64,000 bases of DNA from Runella limosa DSM 17973 (GCF_000482465.1 NZ_KI519423.1:304185-368184), one strand, 5' to 3'. Positions 1 through 8,905 are shown, counted from the first letter of the stretch. Made by a program: numbers and translations. The notes: generated by a model from the letters alone, not told the origin.

Positions 1-381
1 GGCATACACTTGCACCAGCGACGACGCTCCAAACGCTAACGAAACAAACCACGCTCTTTCTCGAAAACGACTGTATATCAACCAAAAACAGCCCGCTAAG
101 GCCAATAAATTTACCCATTTTGACGCTATTTCCAGTGAAAAACCCGTGAGCCACGCCACTCCCGCTATCGACGCCGCGTACCCCACGGGCCAAATCGCAC
201 AAAAGGTATCCTGTCCTTCAAAAAAAATGCGGTATCCTTTTCCATCAAATAAACTTTGAGCGGCGTGGAGATAGTGATACGAATCGGGGGTAAGAAAATA
301 GGAAACATCCGCACGGAGTTTGAGCAGTACCACCGTAGCAATCAGCCACCATTGACTCACTAATGCTGTTTTATTCCCCAT
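1..381 (-). CDS. ArnT/GT39-like membrane glycosyltransferase, N-terminal part (cut by window edge)
   Basis: The minus-strand frame starts at the ATG complementary to 379-381 and stays open to base 1, giving about 127 residues. After a short N-terminus there is a hydrophobic helix, then a loop reading LTPDSYHYLHAAQSL and later WPVGYAAS, followed by more hydrophobic segments. An acidic residue in the first periplasmic loop followed by a WPxGYP-like stretch is typical of polyprenol-phosphate-sugar-dependent membrane glycosyltransferases (GT39/ArnT, DUF2029-like). The family assignment is from general pattern only. The catalytic core's remainder and C-terminus lie outside the window, so substrate cannot be judged. 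The hairpin-repeat locus lies directly upstream of its start. Confidence 0.6.
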   Translation of the reverse strand, partial: MGNKTALVSQWWLIATVVLLKLRADVSYFLTPDSYHYLHAAQSLFDGKGYRIFFEGQDTFCAIWPVGYAASIAGVAWLTGFSLEIASKWVNLLALAGCFWLIYSRFRERAWFVSLAFGASSLVQVYA

Positions 382-404
382 TTAAAGCAAGTTAACAATA
401 CACG

Positions 405-595
405 CGGTTGGGAGCAACCGCTTTTTTCGGTTTTGAGAAACCGAAAACACGCAAATCGTCGGTTTTGAAAAACCGAAAACACACAAATCGTCGATTTTGA
501 GAAACCGAAAACACGCAAATCGTCGGTTTTGAGAAACCGACAGCACAAGTGTCGGCGGTTTCTCAAAACCGACGCCCAAGGTTTCTCAAAACCTT
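405..595. repeat. Hairpin-repeat locus, 32-bp period
   Basis: Five hairpins start at 428, 460, 492, 524 and 556, exactly 32 bp apart. Each has CGGTTT/AAACCG arms around a TGAG loop; the last is in the opposite orientation (loop CTCA). At 492 one arm has a mismatch, and at 460 the loop is TGAA. Before them lies CGGTTGGGAGCAACCG (405-420), and after them AAGGTTT-CTCA-AAACCTT (578-595). Both flanking hairpins recur as modules in the 101-bp arrays near 26 and 27.7 kb. The locus fills the gap between two divergent or unrelated transcription units. Open frames across it are low-complexity and not believed. Confidence 0.85.
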
Positions 596-638
596 GTTAA
601 AAAGCAATTAGCAAAAAATTTCTCAGGAATGGAAAATG

Positions 639-1400
639 CTATTTTCTTCCCGCTTCCACACGCTCGCGTGCTTCGGGCAAACGCCACCACGGCAGATACG
701 GATACGCGTGATGTTCAAAATGATACCCAAAAAAATAGCAGCTCAAAAACGCCCATACGTGGTTAAGTTTCTGGCTACGGGCGTTGTGGGGCGGGTTTTC
801 GTGCTCGCCACGGTGCGGCAAATAGGTTCCAAAATAAAACAACTGAAAGGTACTCAACACGGCAGGAATCATCCAAAATGCAACCAAATTTTCCCACAAA
901 AACCACAGTTTCAAGACATTGTACGTGACAGCCATGAGGATGATTTGAACCACCGAAATGTACTCTTTGGCAAAAGCTAAAAACCACAGAAAAAAATTGG
1001 GGTGACCGTCGTGGTAATCGGGGTCGTCGTGAGTGGCCGCGTGGCGGTGGTGAAGGTGGTGTTTCGACGAAAGTGTTTTGTAATTATTAAACGCAAAAAG
1101 CGACGCACACACAAATCCAATCCAATAATTAAGACGCTTATTTTCAGGCGCTACTACCCCGTGAATCGAGTCATGCGCCGTGATAAACAAGCCCGTATAT
1201 AAGTGCATTTGGAGCAATATAAAGACATACACCAATGGGTCGGCAAGGTGCAACGGGTAATGTAATAAAAACGCTAGGCTAACAAACCACATTCCTAGTA
1301 CAACGAAGGCAATCCAAAGCCCTCGGGTACCGATGGAGGTGGGTTTGATGGTGGGTAATACGGGCATACGTTTTAAATGGTATTTTTTGTACAACACCAT
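639..1400 (-). CDS. crtW: Beta-carotene ketolase, CrtW-type (fatty-acid desaturase superfamily)
   Basis: The 253-residue protein carries the three histidine clusters of the membrane di-iron desaturase/hydroxylase fold: HDSIHG in the first third, KHHLHHRH in the middle and FGYHFEHHAYP near the C-terminus. FGTYLPHR, HNARS and the ending YPYLPWWRLP match the carotenoid ketolase CrtW pattern better than acyl-lipid desaturases. CrtW inserts keto groups at C4/C4' of beta-carotene (canthaxanthin, astaxanthin). At least four hydrophobic segments are visible. An alternative start is the Met 12 residues in (MPVLP...). The gene follows the AraC regulator by 17 bp and is probably cotranscribed with it. 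No other carotenoid gene is in the window, so pathway context is missing. Confidence 0.8.
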   Translation of the reverse strand: MVLYKKYHLKRMPVLPTIKPTSIGTRGLWIAFVVLGMWFVSLAFLLHYPLHLADPLVYVFILLQMHLYTGLFITAHDSIHGVVAPENKRLNYWIGFVCASLFAFNNYKTLSSKHHLHHRHAATHDDPDYHDGHPNFFLWFLAFAKEYISVVQIILMAVTYNVLKLWFLWENLVAFWMIPAVLSTFQLFYFGTYLPHRGEHENPPHNARSQKLNHVWAFLSCYFFGYHFEHHAYPYLPWWRLPEARERVEAGRK

Positions 1401-1417
1401 GCCTAGCGCTTTTGTTT

Positions 1418-2530
1418 CTACTCAAACTCCTTCGGTGCTTTTCCCGTAAATTTCTTGAAGGCGCGGTTGAAAGTTGATTTAGAATTAAAACCGCACTCTA
1501 ACGCTATTCCCAACAAAGATAAATGCGCATTATCGGGGTTTTTAAGTTGCCGTTTTACCTCTTCTACGCGGTATTGATTTACAAAATCATTGAAGTTTTT
1601 TCCAAAATTCTGATTGATAGCAGCCGACAAAATCGACGTATTGGTTTTCAGTTTTTGGGCAACGTCACTGAGCGATAAATCTGGCTGTAAGTACAAGCGT
1701 TGTTCTTCAAATAAAGTTTCGATTTTGGGCTTCCAAGAAACATAATTGAGTGGCAATACTTCTGTAGTTTTGGCTACTTCTACCCCAACCTCAACGGGAA
1801 CTGAGGTGTACGATAAACGGGCAAACTGGGGCTGCGAATACCCCATGATACCCACGTAACAAATGATGGCCACCGTAAACAAATGCCACCACCAATCTTG
1901 CTCAAAAGGTAAGTTATTGAGCGCCATATCAGCGATTTGCCAAGCCAGTTTAAACACCTCTCCTGCAATGATTAGGTAAATAAAATTTCGTAGCCAAACA
2001 AAGCTAACTGTTTCAGTATCTGAAAATTGTGTTTCCACCCAACGGCGGTATTCTCGGTACAAAAGCAAAGACTGATAAAAATAGTACACGTAAGACCCCC
2101 AAATAGCAATACTTTCTAGCCAACCCAGCCAGTAAGACAAGGCCGAACTATGGAAGGTTTTGACCATTTGCGGCCCTTGAACAAACACGACGATATTGAC
2201 CAAAAAATAAATGGCATACAGCAAATAATGCCACAAATGGCGCGCTTTGAAGCGAAACTCGCGGTTAATCTGCGCTTTTAAATAGAAGTAAATCGTGGGA
2301 GCAAAAGCAAGGTGGAAATAGCGCGGAAATCCATCGTATTTTTCCCAAAGAATGTTGATACCCGAAAACCCAAAGGTATAATCCTGAATTTCCATGGCTA
2401 AAAAAAACATCACTAAACCCAACAATTTGTCGGAAAGTCGCTCTTCCCGCCAGCCGCGCCAACCAAGTAAAACCGCAAAAAACAAGGCAAAAAAATACCC
2501 AAATTGGAGGGGAGTTTGGTAAATAGACAT
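1418..2530 (-). CDS. AraC-family regulator with N-terminal membrane domain
   Basis: This 370-residue protein has about seven hydrophobic segments in residues 1-245 and a cytoplasmic C-terminal AraC DNA-binding domain in roughly the last 100 residues. That domain shows LSDVAQKLKTNTSILSAAIN for the first helix-turn-helix, then FNDFVNQYRVEE and ECGFNSKSTFNRAFKKFTG for the second. Membrane-embedded AraC proteins of this layout are common in Bacteroidota and are thought to sense envelope or lipid signals. It lies upstream of the CrtW-like gene on the same strand, so it may regulate carotenoid oxidation. That role is inferred from position alone. Confidence 0.85.
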   Translation of the reverse strand: MSIYQTPLQFGYFFALFFAVLLGWRGWREERLSDKLLGLVMFFLAMEIQDYTFGFSGINILWEKYDGFPRYFHLAFAPTIYFYLKAQINREFRFKARHLWHYLLYAIYFLVNIVVFVQGPQMVKTFHSSALSYWLGWLESIAIWGSYVYYFYQSLLLYREYRRWVETQFSDTETVSFVWLRNFIYLIIAGEVFKLAWQIADMALNNLPFEQDWWWHLFTVAIICYVGIMGYSQPQFARLSYTSVPVEVGVEVAKTTEVLPLNYVSWKPKIETLFEEQRLYLQPDLSLSDVAQKLKTNTSILSAAINQNFGKNFNDFVNQYRVEEVKRQLKNPDNAHLSLLGIALECGFNSKSTFNRAFKKFTGKAPKEFE

Positions 2531-2641
2531 AACTCAAATGGCTATATATACGTTTTAACTATTCATGACTGATTAAGTTTAGGAGAACGCCCACTTTTCT
2601 TTTGGAGAGCGCATGTTCAAGCCAACAAAAAGTAGGTAGGA

Positions 2642-3319
2642 CTACATTTTTCTAACTTCTCCGTTGCCCATAATACCCGAAATAGGGTCAATTTTCCCTG
2701 GGCCAAACTGCATCACGCTGTTGTTTCCAGTCCCGTGCGCGGTCAGTGATATTTGGCTATTTACCCATACGTTGCCATTGCCATAGCTTTTTACTTTGGC
2801 CATTTTTGCTACCAATCTCTGGGCTTTTACTTCACCATTGCCGTTCTTTTTAATGTCCAAATCATCAATCATTCCTTGAAGAATCGCATTGCCATTGCCT
2901 TCGTTTTCCAATCGAAAATAACGCCCGATGATGCCTGTCACCGACAACGAACTGTTACCTCGGTGACGAATAACCGACGCCTCGGGCATCGTTATTTTGA
3001 CCTTGATGCGGGTGTCTTCGACGTAAAGTTTGTTATTCTTATTCCCTTTCAAACCAATCGTCAACTCGTGCTCTTTTTCTTCTCTACTTGTGTAAAGTAA
3101 AGGCTCTAAATTTTCGTCAATGTCTATTTTCACCGAAAACGGTTTTCCGATTTCCACCTCTATGTTTCCGTCGAGGTCTTCAAAATTGATTTTGTCAAAA
3201 TCACGAAAGCTCATTGTTTTGGTAATGACTTTTCCAGTGCCGCGTAGTGGCCCACGTTGGGCTTGGACATAGAAGGAAATAGTACTTAAAATAGCCGCAA
3301 TCATTAACATTTTTTTCAT
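2642..3319 (-). CDS. DUF2807 (head GIN domain) exported protein
   Basis: A 225-residue protein with a signal peptide (MKKMLMIAAILSTISFYVQA). The mature part is a regular series of short beta repeats such as GNIEVEIG, GNGNAILQG, GNGEVKAQ and GNGNVWVN. This is the glycine/asparagine-rich beta-helix pattern of the DUF2807 'putative auto-transporter adhesin, head GIN domain' family. Function is unknown in general; the location is periplasm or outer surface. It sits 27 bp upstream of a small lipoprotein gene's stop codon on the same strand, so the two may be cotranscribed. Confidence 0.8.
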   Translation of the reverse strand: MKKMLMIAAILSTISFYVQAQRGPLRGTGKVITKTMSFRDFDKINFEDLDGNIEVEIGKPFSVKIDIDENLEPLLYTSREEKEHELTIGLKGNKNNKLYVEDTRIKVKITMPEASVIRHRGNSSLSVTGIIGRYFRLENEGNGNAILQGMIDDLDIKKNGNGEVKAQRLVAKMAKVKSYGNGNVWVNSQISLTAHGTGNNSVMQFGPGKIDPISGIMGNGEVRKM

Positions 3320-3346
3320 AAAAATCTTACGTTTCTTGTTGATAAT

Positions 3347-3697
3347 CTACTTTTTATAGCCCATTGACAACCCTGTATCACCTTTTACCAAAAGCTCAAC
3401 GGCTGCTTGGTCATTGGCTTTATTCTCGATGCGCAAGGCCGTATTTTTATCCACGCTTACTTTCACAGTTTCATTCGGTTTTACAATAACCTGCGAATGT
3501 CGCCCGCCGCCGATTGGTGCTTCCCAAACTTCTATATTTGAGGTAGAAGCATTTTTAAGTTTTACCGAAAACTGCCCATGTTCATTGTTTCCCAATACAA
3601 AACTTTCTTGGGCTTTGATGTAGGTGGTAGAACGGAGTGTACTGCATGAAGTGCCAATAAACGCCACTGAAGTGAATGCAATTAAGACCTTTTTCAT
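3347..3697 (-). CDS. Small lipoprotein of unknown function
   Basis: The 116-residue product starts with a typical lipoprotein signal (MKKVLIAFTSVAFIGTSC) with the lipidated cysteine near residue 18. The mature part is short, polar and predicted beta-rich, with no family I recognise. Paired with the DUF2807 gene immediately downstream on the same strand. The start is supported by the signal sequence. A conserved envelope role is plausible but unproven. Confidence 0.7.
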   Translation of the reverse strand: MKKVLIAFTSVAFIGTSCSTLRSTTYIKAQESFVLGNNEHGQFSVKLKNASTSNIEVWEAPIGGGRHSQVIVKPNETVKVSVDKNTALRIENKANDQAAVELLVKGDTGLSMGYKK

Positions 3698-3873
3698 GGT
3701 TGTGAGAGATGGTTAGCCAACCGCTTCGTTGCGATTGGTGATGCAAAGGTGGAATCTCTCAGCGCGCCCCATGCTTCAAAACATGATTTGGCACGTCTCA
3801 AATGATGATTTGATACGTAATCCTTGATAAAACGCCCAAAAAGCTGCTATTTCGGGGCAAAAAGAAGAAAATC

Positions 3874-4206
3874 ATGGCAAAAAATAACCGTGGTGGTATC
3901 GTTTACTCTACCGACCCCAGTTTTCAATTCGACGATTCAGAGGAAGAACCCGACACGCCTACCCCTAACCAACAAGAGCTTAAAGTATGGCTCGAACGCA
4001 AAGGGGGCGGAAAAGTAGTAACCGCCATTAAAGGATGGACAGGAAAAACGGGAGACATGGAGGCATTGGCTAAACAACTCAAAAACCTCTGCGGCACGGG
4101 CGGTACCGCTAAAGACCGAGAGATTTTGATTCAAGGAGATTTTCGGGATAAAATCCTGACGTGGCTGTTGGCCAAAGGCTACAAAGCAAAAAAAGCAGGC
4201 GGGTAA
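3874..4206 (+). CDS. SUI1/YciH-family translation initiation factor-like protein
   Basis: A 110-residue protein with a charged, disordered N-terminus (to about residue 40) and a C-terminal SUI1 domain. Recognisable are the RKGGGKVVTAIKGW stretch, GTGGTAKDREILIQGDFRD and KILTWLLAKGYKAKKAG, which match bacterial YciH and eukaryotic eIF1. YciH-type proteins bind the small ribosomal subunit and affect start-site fidelity. The in-frame ATG at 3874 is chosen because the SUI1 family typically begins this close. It stands alone between two minus-strand genes and converges on the DUF5723 gene with only 3 bp between stop codons. Confidence 0.85.
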   Translation: MAKNNRGGIVYSTDPSFQFDDSEEEPDTPTPNQQELKVWLERKGGGKVVTAIKGWTGKTGDMEALAKQLKNLCGTGGTAKDREILIQGDFRDKILTWLLAKGYKAKKAGG

Positions 4207-4209
4207 CGG

Positions 4210-5640
4210 CTATTTGTCTTTTTTGTCGTTTAGCCCCCAAAGCTGAATCCCAAAATAAGCCAACGACCCTCGGGGCTGTACGGCTTTGCTTGCCAACGCC
4301 CCAAAATTGCTAAATCCAATATAGGCAGGGCCGAAGCGCACCGAAAAACCAATGGTCGGTTTGTCATTTCCTTCCCACCAAGTGACAGGAAGCGTAAACT
4401 CTACGTCTTCTCCCTCAAAACGCGGTGTCAGTGAAAACACCTGAGGCTGGGCTAAATGAGCAGGTAAAGTACCCACGTTGGTAGGTTTTATCCAAGTAGC
4501 ATTGACAAAAAACGCCTTCGCCAACTGTACATCGGCGTCTATGTTAAGCGTACGTGGCAAAGTGGTCGTGTAAGCATAGTCAGTTGGTTTTGCCGTCCCC
4601 AAAATGGTTTCGAGCCCTTTCACCGCGTTGTTTCCTATATCAATGAGTTGGTTCTGAGTGATTGACAACTTATTCGCCGAACCACTGTACTGTTTTCCTC
4701 CCGCCGCGTACGTAAGCTTTCCAGCATCGGTGAGCGCTACACCAATCCGAGCAATGTAATTCGCCTGATTTTCGGCGTGCTGACGAATACGTCCAATTTC
4801 AACCGTCGCTCCCAAATCAACAGCCGCTCCCGAACCGTAGTCTGACGAAAACAAACTACCCAAACTAAACGCCTGAACGGGTTGAGTATAGCCATATTCG
4901 TAGCTCACATTGCCCAGCTCCATCACGTATTCAGTCGCGTTGAGCGGTTTTACTTGATAATTGGCATTTTTAATCGTTAAATACACATTCCGTGCCCCAG
5001 ATAAGCGCTTTATCGTCGCTCCTACTTTTAGGCGAATCAGTCCATCTAACCGTAACGGCATGGCCGCAAACGTCAGTCCTGTTTCAAAATAGGAATGTTG
5101 ATTCATGGTAAAATTGGTAAAACTCCCCGTCGAAGCCGTCGTCAAACCATCATCGAGGCGGTATTTGTACGCGTCAAAAATCGCCGAAGGAACACCTGTG
5201 CCTTGCACAAATCCGCGCAGACGCGTTTGGAAACCTACTACCAGCCAATTGTGTTTCCCTACCCCCACGTAGCCCGATGGCGTTCGCAGTTCTGCCAGTA
5301 CGTTTACGTTATCGCCCTGCGTGAGCGTCCCTGTCAACTTCGATTTTCCGTACATATCCGACTCCGCGTAGGCATTGCGAAACGGGTGAAAGAGGGCATC
5401 GCTCCGAAAATACTTGAAATAGCGGTTGTTGACCGTGGTATTGAACGACACCAAATTGATGTGATAACGGTAGCGCGTACCCGCAATCGACGATGGATTG
5501 AACGTAGCACGATTGATGCCCGCATAATTGCTACTGTGCTGACCTATAAACTCTTGGGCCCACGCAGAGGGTATTCCATAGAACATAAATAGTCCCCAAA
5601 AAACAAGGATTGTAGTCAAAAAAGAGCCGAGTTGCTTCAT
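4210..5640 (-). CDS. DUF5723-family outer-membrane protein
   Basis: From the ATG at 5640 (minus) the protein has 476 residues and begins with a signal peptide (MKQLGSFLTTILVFWGLFMF... cleaved after AWA). The first mature residues, QEFIGQHSSNYAGINRATFNPSSIA, fit the DUF5723 family, a Bacteroidota outer-membrane beta-barrel group. The C-terminus ends in alternating hydrophobic strands, including IGFSVRFGPAYIGFSNFG. An in-frame Met 35 codons upstream would place non-signal sequence before the signal peptide and overlap the neighbouring Crp gene, so it was not used. The function of the family is unknown. The gene is divergent from the Crp regulator. Confidence 0.8.
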   Translation of the reverse strand: MKQLGSFLTTILVFWGLFMFYGIPSAWAQEFIGQHSSNYAGINRATFNPSSIAGTRYRYHINLVSFNTTVNNRYFKYFRSDALFHPFRNAYAESDMYGKSKLTGTLTQGDNVNVLAELRTPSGYVGVGKHNWLVVGFQTRLRGFVQGTGVPSAIFDAYKYRLDDGLTTASTGSFTNFTMNQHSYFETGLTFAAMPLRLDGLIRLKVGATIKRLSGARNVYLTIKNANYQVKPLNATEYVMELGNVSYEYGYTQPVQAFSLGSLFSSDYGSGAAVDLGATVEIGRIRQHAENQANYIARIGVALTDAGKLTYAAGGKQYSGSANKLSITQNQLIDIGNNAVKGLETILGTAKPTDYAYTTTLPRTLNIDADVQLAKAFFVNATWIKPTNVGTLPAHLAQPQVFSLTPRFEGEDVEFTLPVTWWEGNDKPTIGFSVRFGPAYIGFSNFGALASKAVQPRGSLAYFGIQLWGLNDKKDK

Positions 5641-5730
5641 AATCAGAGAGGGGTAAACCATCAAAATTTCCCCAAAATTCGTCAAAAATTTGGTAGATTG
5701 CCCTCCTAATGAAACAAAAACCACTTGATT

Positions 5731-6312
5731 ATGGGTGAAAATCATTTTCTAAAACAAATATTCAAAGAGCAAAACTTTAGGACAGAAGATTTAGACGAAA
5801 TCATACAACAATACCAACGCATTGAATTTTCAAAGAATGACTACTTGATTACCGAAGGCACCACCGCCGACTTCTATTATTTTGTTGAAAGTGGCTATGC
5901 CCGCTCCTACGTTATTGATTTAGAAGGTAACGACATCAGTACCAGTTTTTTTGGTAGTACCGACATCGTCATTGATTGGCACTCTTATTTCTTAAAAGCC
6001 AAATGTCGCGAAAACATTCAGGCCATTACGCCTTGTGTTGTCTGGAAGATTACGTTTAAAAACTTCATGAAGCTTTTCCACATTGAGACTTTTCGAGAGA
6101 TTGGGCGGACTCGACTGATTAACAACTACTTTGAACTCAAAAACCATTCTATCTCTATCATTGCAGACCCCGCCAAAGACAGGTACTTAAATCTTCTAAA
6201 GACCAAACCTGACATTGTTCAAAACGTTCCGCTAAAACAAATTGCAACCTATTTAGGCATTACCGATACTTCACTAAGCAGAATTAGAAAAGAAATTTCC
6301 GAAAAAAAATGA
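5731..6312 (+). CDS. Crp/Fnr-family transcriptional regulator
   Basis: 193 residues: an N-terminal cyclic-nucleotide-binding-like jelly roll (EFSKNDYLITEGTTADFYYFVESGYARSY) and a C-terminal winged helix with QIATYLGITDTSLSRIRKEI as the recognition helix-turn-helix. This is the common Bacteroidota type that lacks the conserved cAMP-contact residues, so the ligand is unknown. The ATG at 5731 is preferred over the TTG two codons earlier. Its stop overlaps the next start by 4 bp (ATGA), so it heads an operon with a membrane protein and an SRPBCC protein, which it probably controls. A second regulator of this type lies at 57,050. Confidence 0.9.
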   Translation: MGENHFLKQIFKEQNFRTEDLDEIIQQYQRIEFSKNDYLITEGTTADFYYFVESGYARSYVIDLEGNDISTSFFGSTDIVIDWHSYFLKAKCRENIQAITPCVVWKITFKNFMKLFHIETFREIGRTRLINNYFELKNHSISIIADPAKDRYLNLLKTKPDIVQNVPLKQIATYLGITDTSLSRIRKEISEKK

Positions 6313-7016
6313 ATGAACTCACGTCCTATTTTGTACCTCAATGGGTCTCAATATTGTTTTTACTCACGATTCCACTGCCATTTGTACTTATCAGTACGTT
6401 TGTCTTCAAAAGAACAGCCTATCGCTCCCCTTTTTTTGCCACCATTGCCTTTTTTGTTTTTTATTTGGCGTATATATCCATCGCCAGTTACCTTGGCTGG
6501 TTCAACGTCGTGGCCTTTCCTCCACGGGTTCTGTTATATACCACTTTTCCTTTTGCTTTTCTGCTTTTTGGGGTTGTAACAAAAACCACTGCCTACAGGA
6601 AAATACTAACATATACGCCCATTGAGGATTTTGTTCGGCTTCATATTTTTAGACTCATAGGCGTATTCTTTCTACTACTAGCTTACTATGAGGCACTTCC
6701 TACTGTGTTTGCCTGGATAGCAGGTTTAGGCGATATTATCACTGCCATTGGTAGTATTTTTGTGGTAAATGCCCTTCAAAATGGCCACAAACACTCAAAA
6801 AGGTGGGCTTACATTTGGAATATTTTTGGTACAGTAGATATTCTATTCACTGCCATTAGCGCCAATGTGATTACCAAAATCGCCATCGACACGGGTACGA
6901 TGGGGGTAGATACCTTGGCCATGTTTCCGTTTTGTATCATTCCTGCCTTTGCCCCTCCTACCATTTTATTTCTTCACTGGACTATTTTCTTAAAACTCAA
7001 AAAAAAATCAAGCTAA
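6309..7016 (+). CDS. Polytopic membrane protein of unknown function
   Basis: 235 residues with about seven hydrophobic segments separated by short loops, beginning almost at the N-terminus (WVSILFLLTIPLPFVLIST). There is a short cytoplasmic-looking loop NALQNGHKHSKRW and a lysine-rich tail. I do not recognise the family. Start codon overlaps the Crp gene stop by 4 bp, indicating translational coupling. The SRPBCC gene follows 83 bp later, so the trio probably forms one transcript. Confidence 0.75.
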   Translation: MNELTSYFVPQWVSILFLLTIPLPFVLISTFVFKRTAYRSPFFATIAFFVFYLAYISIASYLGWFNVVAFPPRVLLYTTFPFAFLLFGVVTKTTAYRKILTYTPIEDFVRLHIFRLIGVFFLLLAYYEALPTVFAWIAGLGDIITAIGSIFVVNALQNGHKHSKRWAYIWNIFGTVDILFTAISANVITKIAIDTGTMGVDTLAMFPFCIIPAFAPPTILFLHWTIFLKLKKKSS

Positions 7017-7099
7017 ATTCATTTCTTGTCCTATGGCAAGAAGCCTGTTGCGGTGGCACTCTACCTTTGTCCCATCATTAAAAATTAATCACCGCAAAC

Positions 7100-7636
7100 A
7101 TGAAAAAGAAAATGTTTTTAGCCATCAGCACCGTTCTAATTGTACTTATTGCTGTTTGTTTGTACAAAGCAAACCAACTCACCTCCATTCAAATCATCAA
7201 ATCAGTCAAAATTAGTCGGCCTCAAAAAGAAGTGTTTGACATGGTAAGGTACTTAAATAATTTCCCAAAATGGTCACCATTTATAGCCCAAGACCCTAGC
7301 TTGAAGTATGAGGTCAAAGGCAATGACGGTTTTGTAGGAGCACAATACCACTGGAATGGAAATAAAGGCAATGACTTGGGTTATCAAGAAATCATGGAAG
7401 TGGATACATTTCGTTTGGTACGTATGAAATGTACGATTCAAAAACCGTTTGTGGCTCAACCTACCTTTGACTATCACTTTACCGAAACTCCCGACGGCAT
7501 CGAAGTAACCCAAGATTTCAGACTCCAATCGAGCTTAGTAAGTGCTTTTTTCCTTTGGGTTTTTGGGGCAAAAGCAGAAATGGAAAAAACGAATCAGCAA
7601 GGGTTAGATTTACTAAAAAAAGTCACCGAGAAATAA
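7100..7636 (+). CDS. SRPBCC-family (START-like) protein
   Basis: 178 residues: an N-terminal membrane anchor or signal (MKKKMFLAISTVLIVLIAVCLY), then an SRPBCC (polyketide cyclase/dehydrase-like) domain. Visible features are ISRPQKEVFDMVRYLNNFPKW, the typical helix-grip start, and the C-terminal helix FFLWVFGAKAEMEKTNQQGLDLLKK. The fold binds hydrophobic ligands; the ligand here is unknown. It is last in the Crp-led operon and is followed by an intrinsic terminator. Confidence 0.8.
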   Translation: MKKKMFLAISTVLIVLIAVCLYKANQLTSIQIIKSVKISRPQKEVFDMVRYLNNFPKWSPFIAQDPSLKYEVKGNDGFVGAQYHWNGNKGNDLGYQEIMEVDTFRLVRMKCTIQKPFVAQPTFDYHFTETPDGIEVTQDFRLQSSLVSAFFLWVFGAKAEMEKTNQQGLDLLKKVTEK

Positions 7637-7654
7637 TTTCATCTGCTTCTTATC

Positions 7655-7691
7655 ATTCTGTTGGGGATAACTATTCCCAACAGAATTTTTA
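7655..7691 (+). terminator. Intrinsic terminator after the SRPBCC gene
   Basis: An 11-bp perfect stem (ATTCTGTTGGG at 7655-7665 with its complement at 7676-7686) and a 10-nt loop, running directly into a T-tract. It closes the operon starting at 5731. Confidence 0.8.
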
Positions 7692-7730
7692 CGATTTTTG
7701 TAACATCTTGCTTTAATTAGCTTATTCAAA

Positions 7731-7770
7731 CAGGTTAAACGCATTAAAAAAATAGCCTCAGCGAGGCTAA
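7731..7770 (+). repeat. Dispersed GCCTC-hairpin repeat, copy 1
   Basis: CAGGTTAAACGCATT is followed by an A-rich run and the hairpin TAGCCTC-AGC-GAGGCTA (7753-7769). The same order of blocks occurs on the opposite strand at 24,603-24,558 (CAGGTTGAACGCATT, purine run, AGTAGCCTC-AGC-GAGGCTACT). This is therefore a repeat family, not an isolated terminator. Confidence 0.7.
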
Positions 7771-7843
7771 ACCTTTGTAGAAAAAGGGAGTTAAAACATC
7801 AAAAACCCCATCGCAGCAACCGACGCTTATAGATTTTTTCGCC

Positions 7844-8809
7844 ATGCACTTCCGAACCGAGCTGACCGTCCCCGAAAGTCCTAAAAAAATAGCCCTTCAA
7901 ACCCACGTCTTAACACTAGGCTCATGCTTTGCGGAAGTCATTGGTACAAAGCTCGTTGACAACAAAATCCCGACCCTTGCCAATCCGTTTGGAACGCTGT
8001 TTAATCCTTTATCTATCACCAAACTACTGCACCACGCGCTTGATGAAACACTGCCCGACGAACGTCTGTACGTTGAACATCAAGGCGTTTGGTTTCACTA
8101 CGACTTTCATTCGTCGCTTTGGGGGCGCACCCAAGACGAGCTTCGTCAGCGTCTTTTTGCTATTTTACAAGAAGTGAAGCAATGGTTGCTCCAGACCGAT
8201 GTCCTCATCATCACCCTCGGAACAGCCTTTGTGTATCGCCACCTCTCCAGCGGCCAGTTGGTAGCTAATTGTCATAAAACACCCAATTCTGCTTTTGAAC
8301 GAGAGCTACTCAGAACCGAACAGATAGTTGAAGCATTTGAAGGTGTATTGGCGCAACTCCCCTCTTTTCTTCACGTCGTTTTTACGGTTAGCCCCGTACG
8401 GCACACCCGCGATACGCTGCCACTCAACGCCGTCAGTAAATCGCTGCTACGCGTGGCTTGCCACGAACTATCGGAGCGGGGTCATGCTTACTTTCCTGCC
8501 TACGAATTATTGCTCGACGACCTCCGCGATTATCGTTTCTACAAATCTGACCTTATTCATCCCAACGAGCAAGCCGAAGACTATATTTTTGAGCGGTTTT
8601 CTAACGCTTATTTTACCAAAGAGTTACAAAAATTTATCCAAGAATGGCAAAAGATTCGGCAAGCGCTCGGGCATCGTCCGCTGTACCCTAATACCGCTAG
8701 TCATCGTCAATTTTTAGAAAATTTACTTCAAAAACTACAAAAAATCGCCAGTGATGTTGATGTAAACCCCGAAATAGCCACGGTATCCGAACAACTTACT
8801 TGTTTGTAA
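7844..8809 (+). CDS. GSCFA-domain protein
   Basis: 321 residues. The family's name motif appears as TLGSCFAEVIG near residue 26, followed by NPFGTLFNPLSI. Later there are TLGTAFVYRH, FTVSPVRH and DLIHPNEQAEDYIFERF, the last resembling the D-H catalytic pair of SGNH/GDSL-type esterases. GSCFA proteins are SGNH-like hydrolases; their substrate is not established. No signal peptide is visible, suggesting a cytoplasmic location. The gene is monocistronic between the terminator and repeat at 7.65-7.77 kb and the small gene at 8906. Confidence 0.85.
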   Translation: MHFRTELTVPESPKKIALQTHVLTLGSCFAEVIGTKLVDNKIPTLANPFGTLFNPLSITKLLHHALDETLPDERLYVEHQGVWFHYDFHSSLWGRTQDELRQRLFAILQEVKQWLLQTDVLIITLGTAFVYRHLSSGQLVANCHKTPNSAFERELLRTEQIVEAFEGVLAQLPSFLHVVFTVSPVRHTRDTLPLNAVSKSLLRVACHELSERGHAYFPAYELLLDDLRDYRFYKSDLIHPNEQAEDYIFERFSNAYFTKELQKFIQEWQKIRQALGHRPLYPNTASHRQFLENLLQKLQKIASDVDVNPEIATVSEQLTCL

Positions 8810-8888
8810 AAAAGAGATTCTGCTCGACAAATCCACTCCAAACGCCGTTTTTTAACAAACATACTGTGGATAGAATGGGTTTTAGTGG

Positions 8889-8896
8889 TATATTTG
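8889..8896 (+). promoter_or_regulatory. Candidate -7 box for the small gene at 8906
   Basis: TATATTTG is a perfect match to the Bacteroidota -7 element TAnnTTTG and lies 9 bp before the ATG at 8906. No clear TTTG -33 element is seen at the proper distance, so it is weak evidence. Confidence 0.3.
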
Positions 8897-8905
8897 CCAT
8901 AGAGC

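Noticed and set aside
382..579. Minus-strand reading frames of 65-68 residues across the hairpin locus
   Set aside because: They consist only of the repeat translated (FRFLKT-like periods), without any start context.
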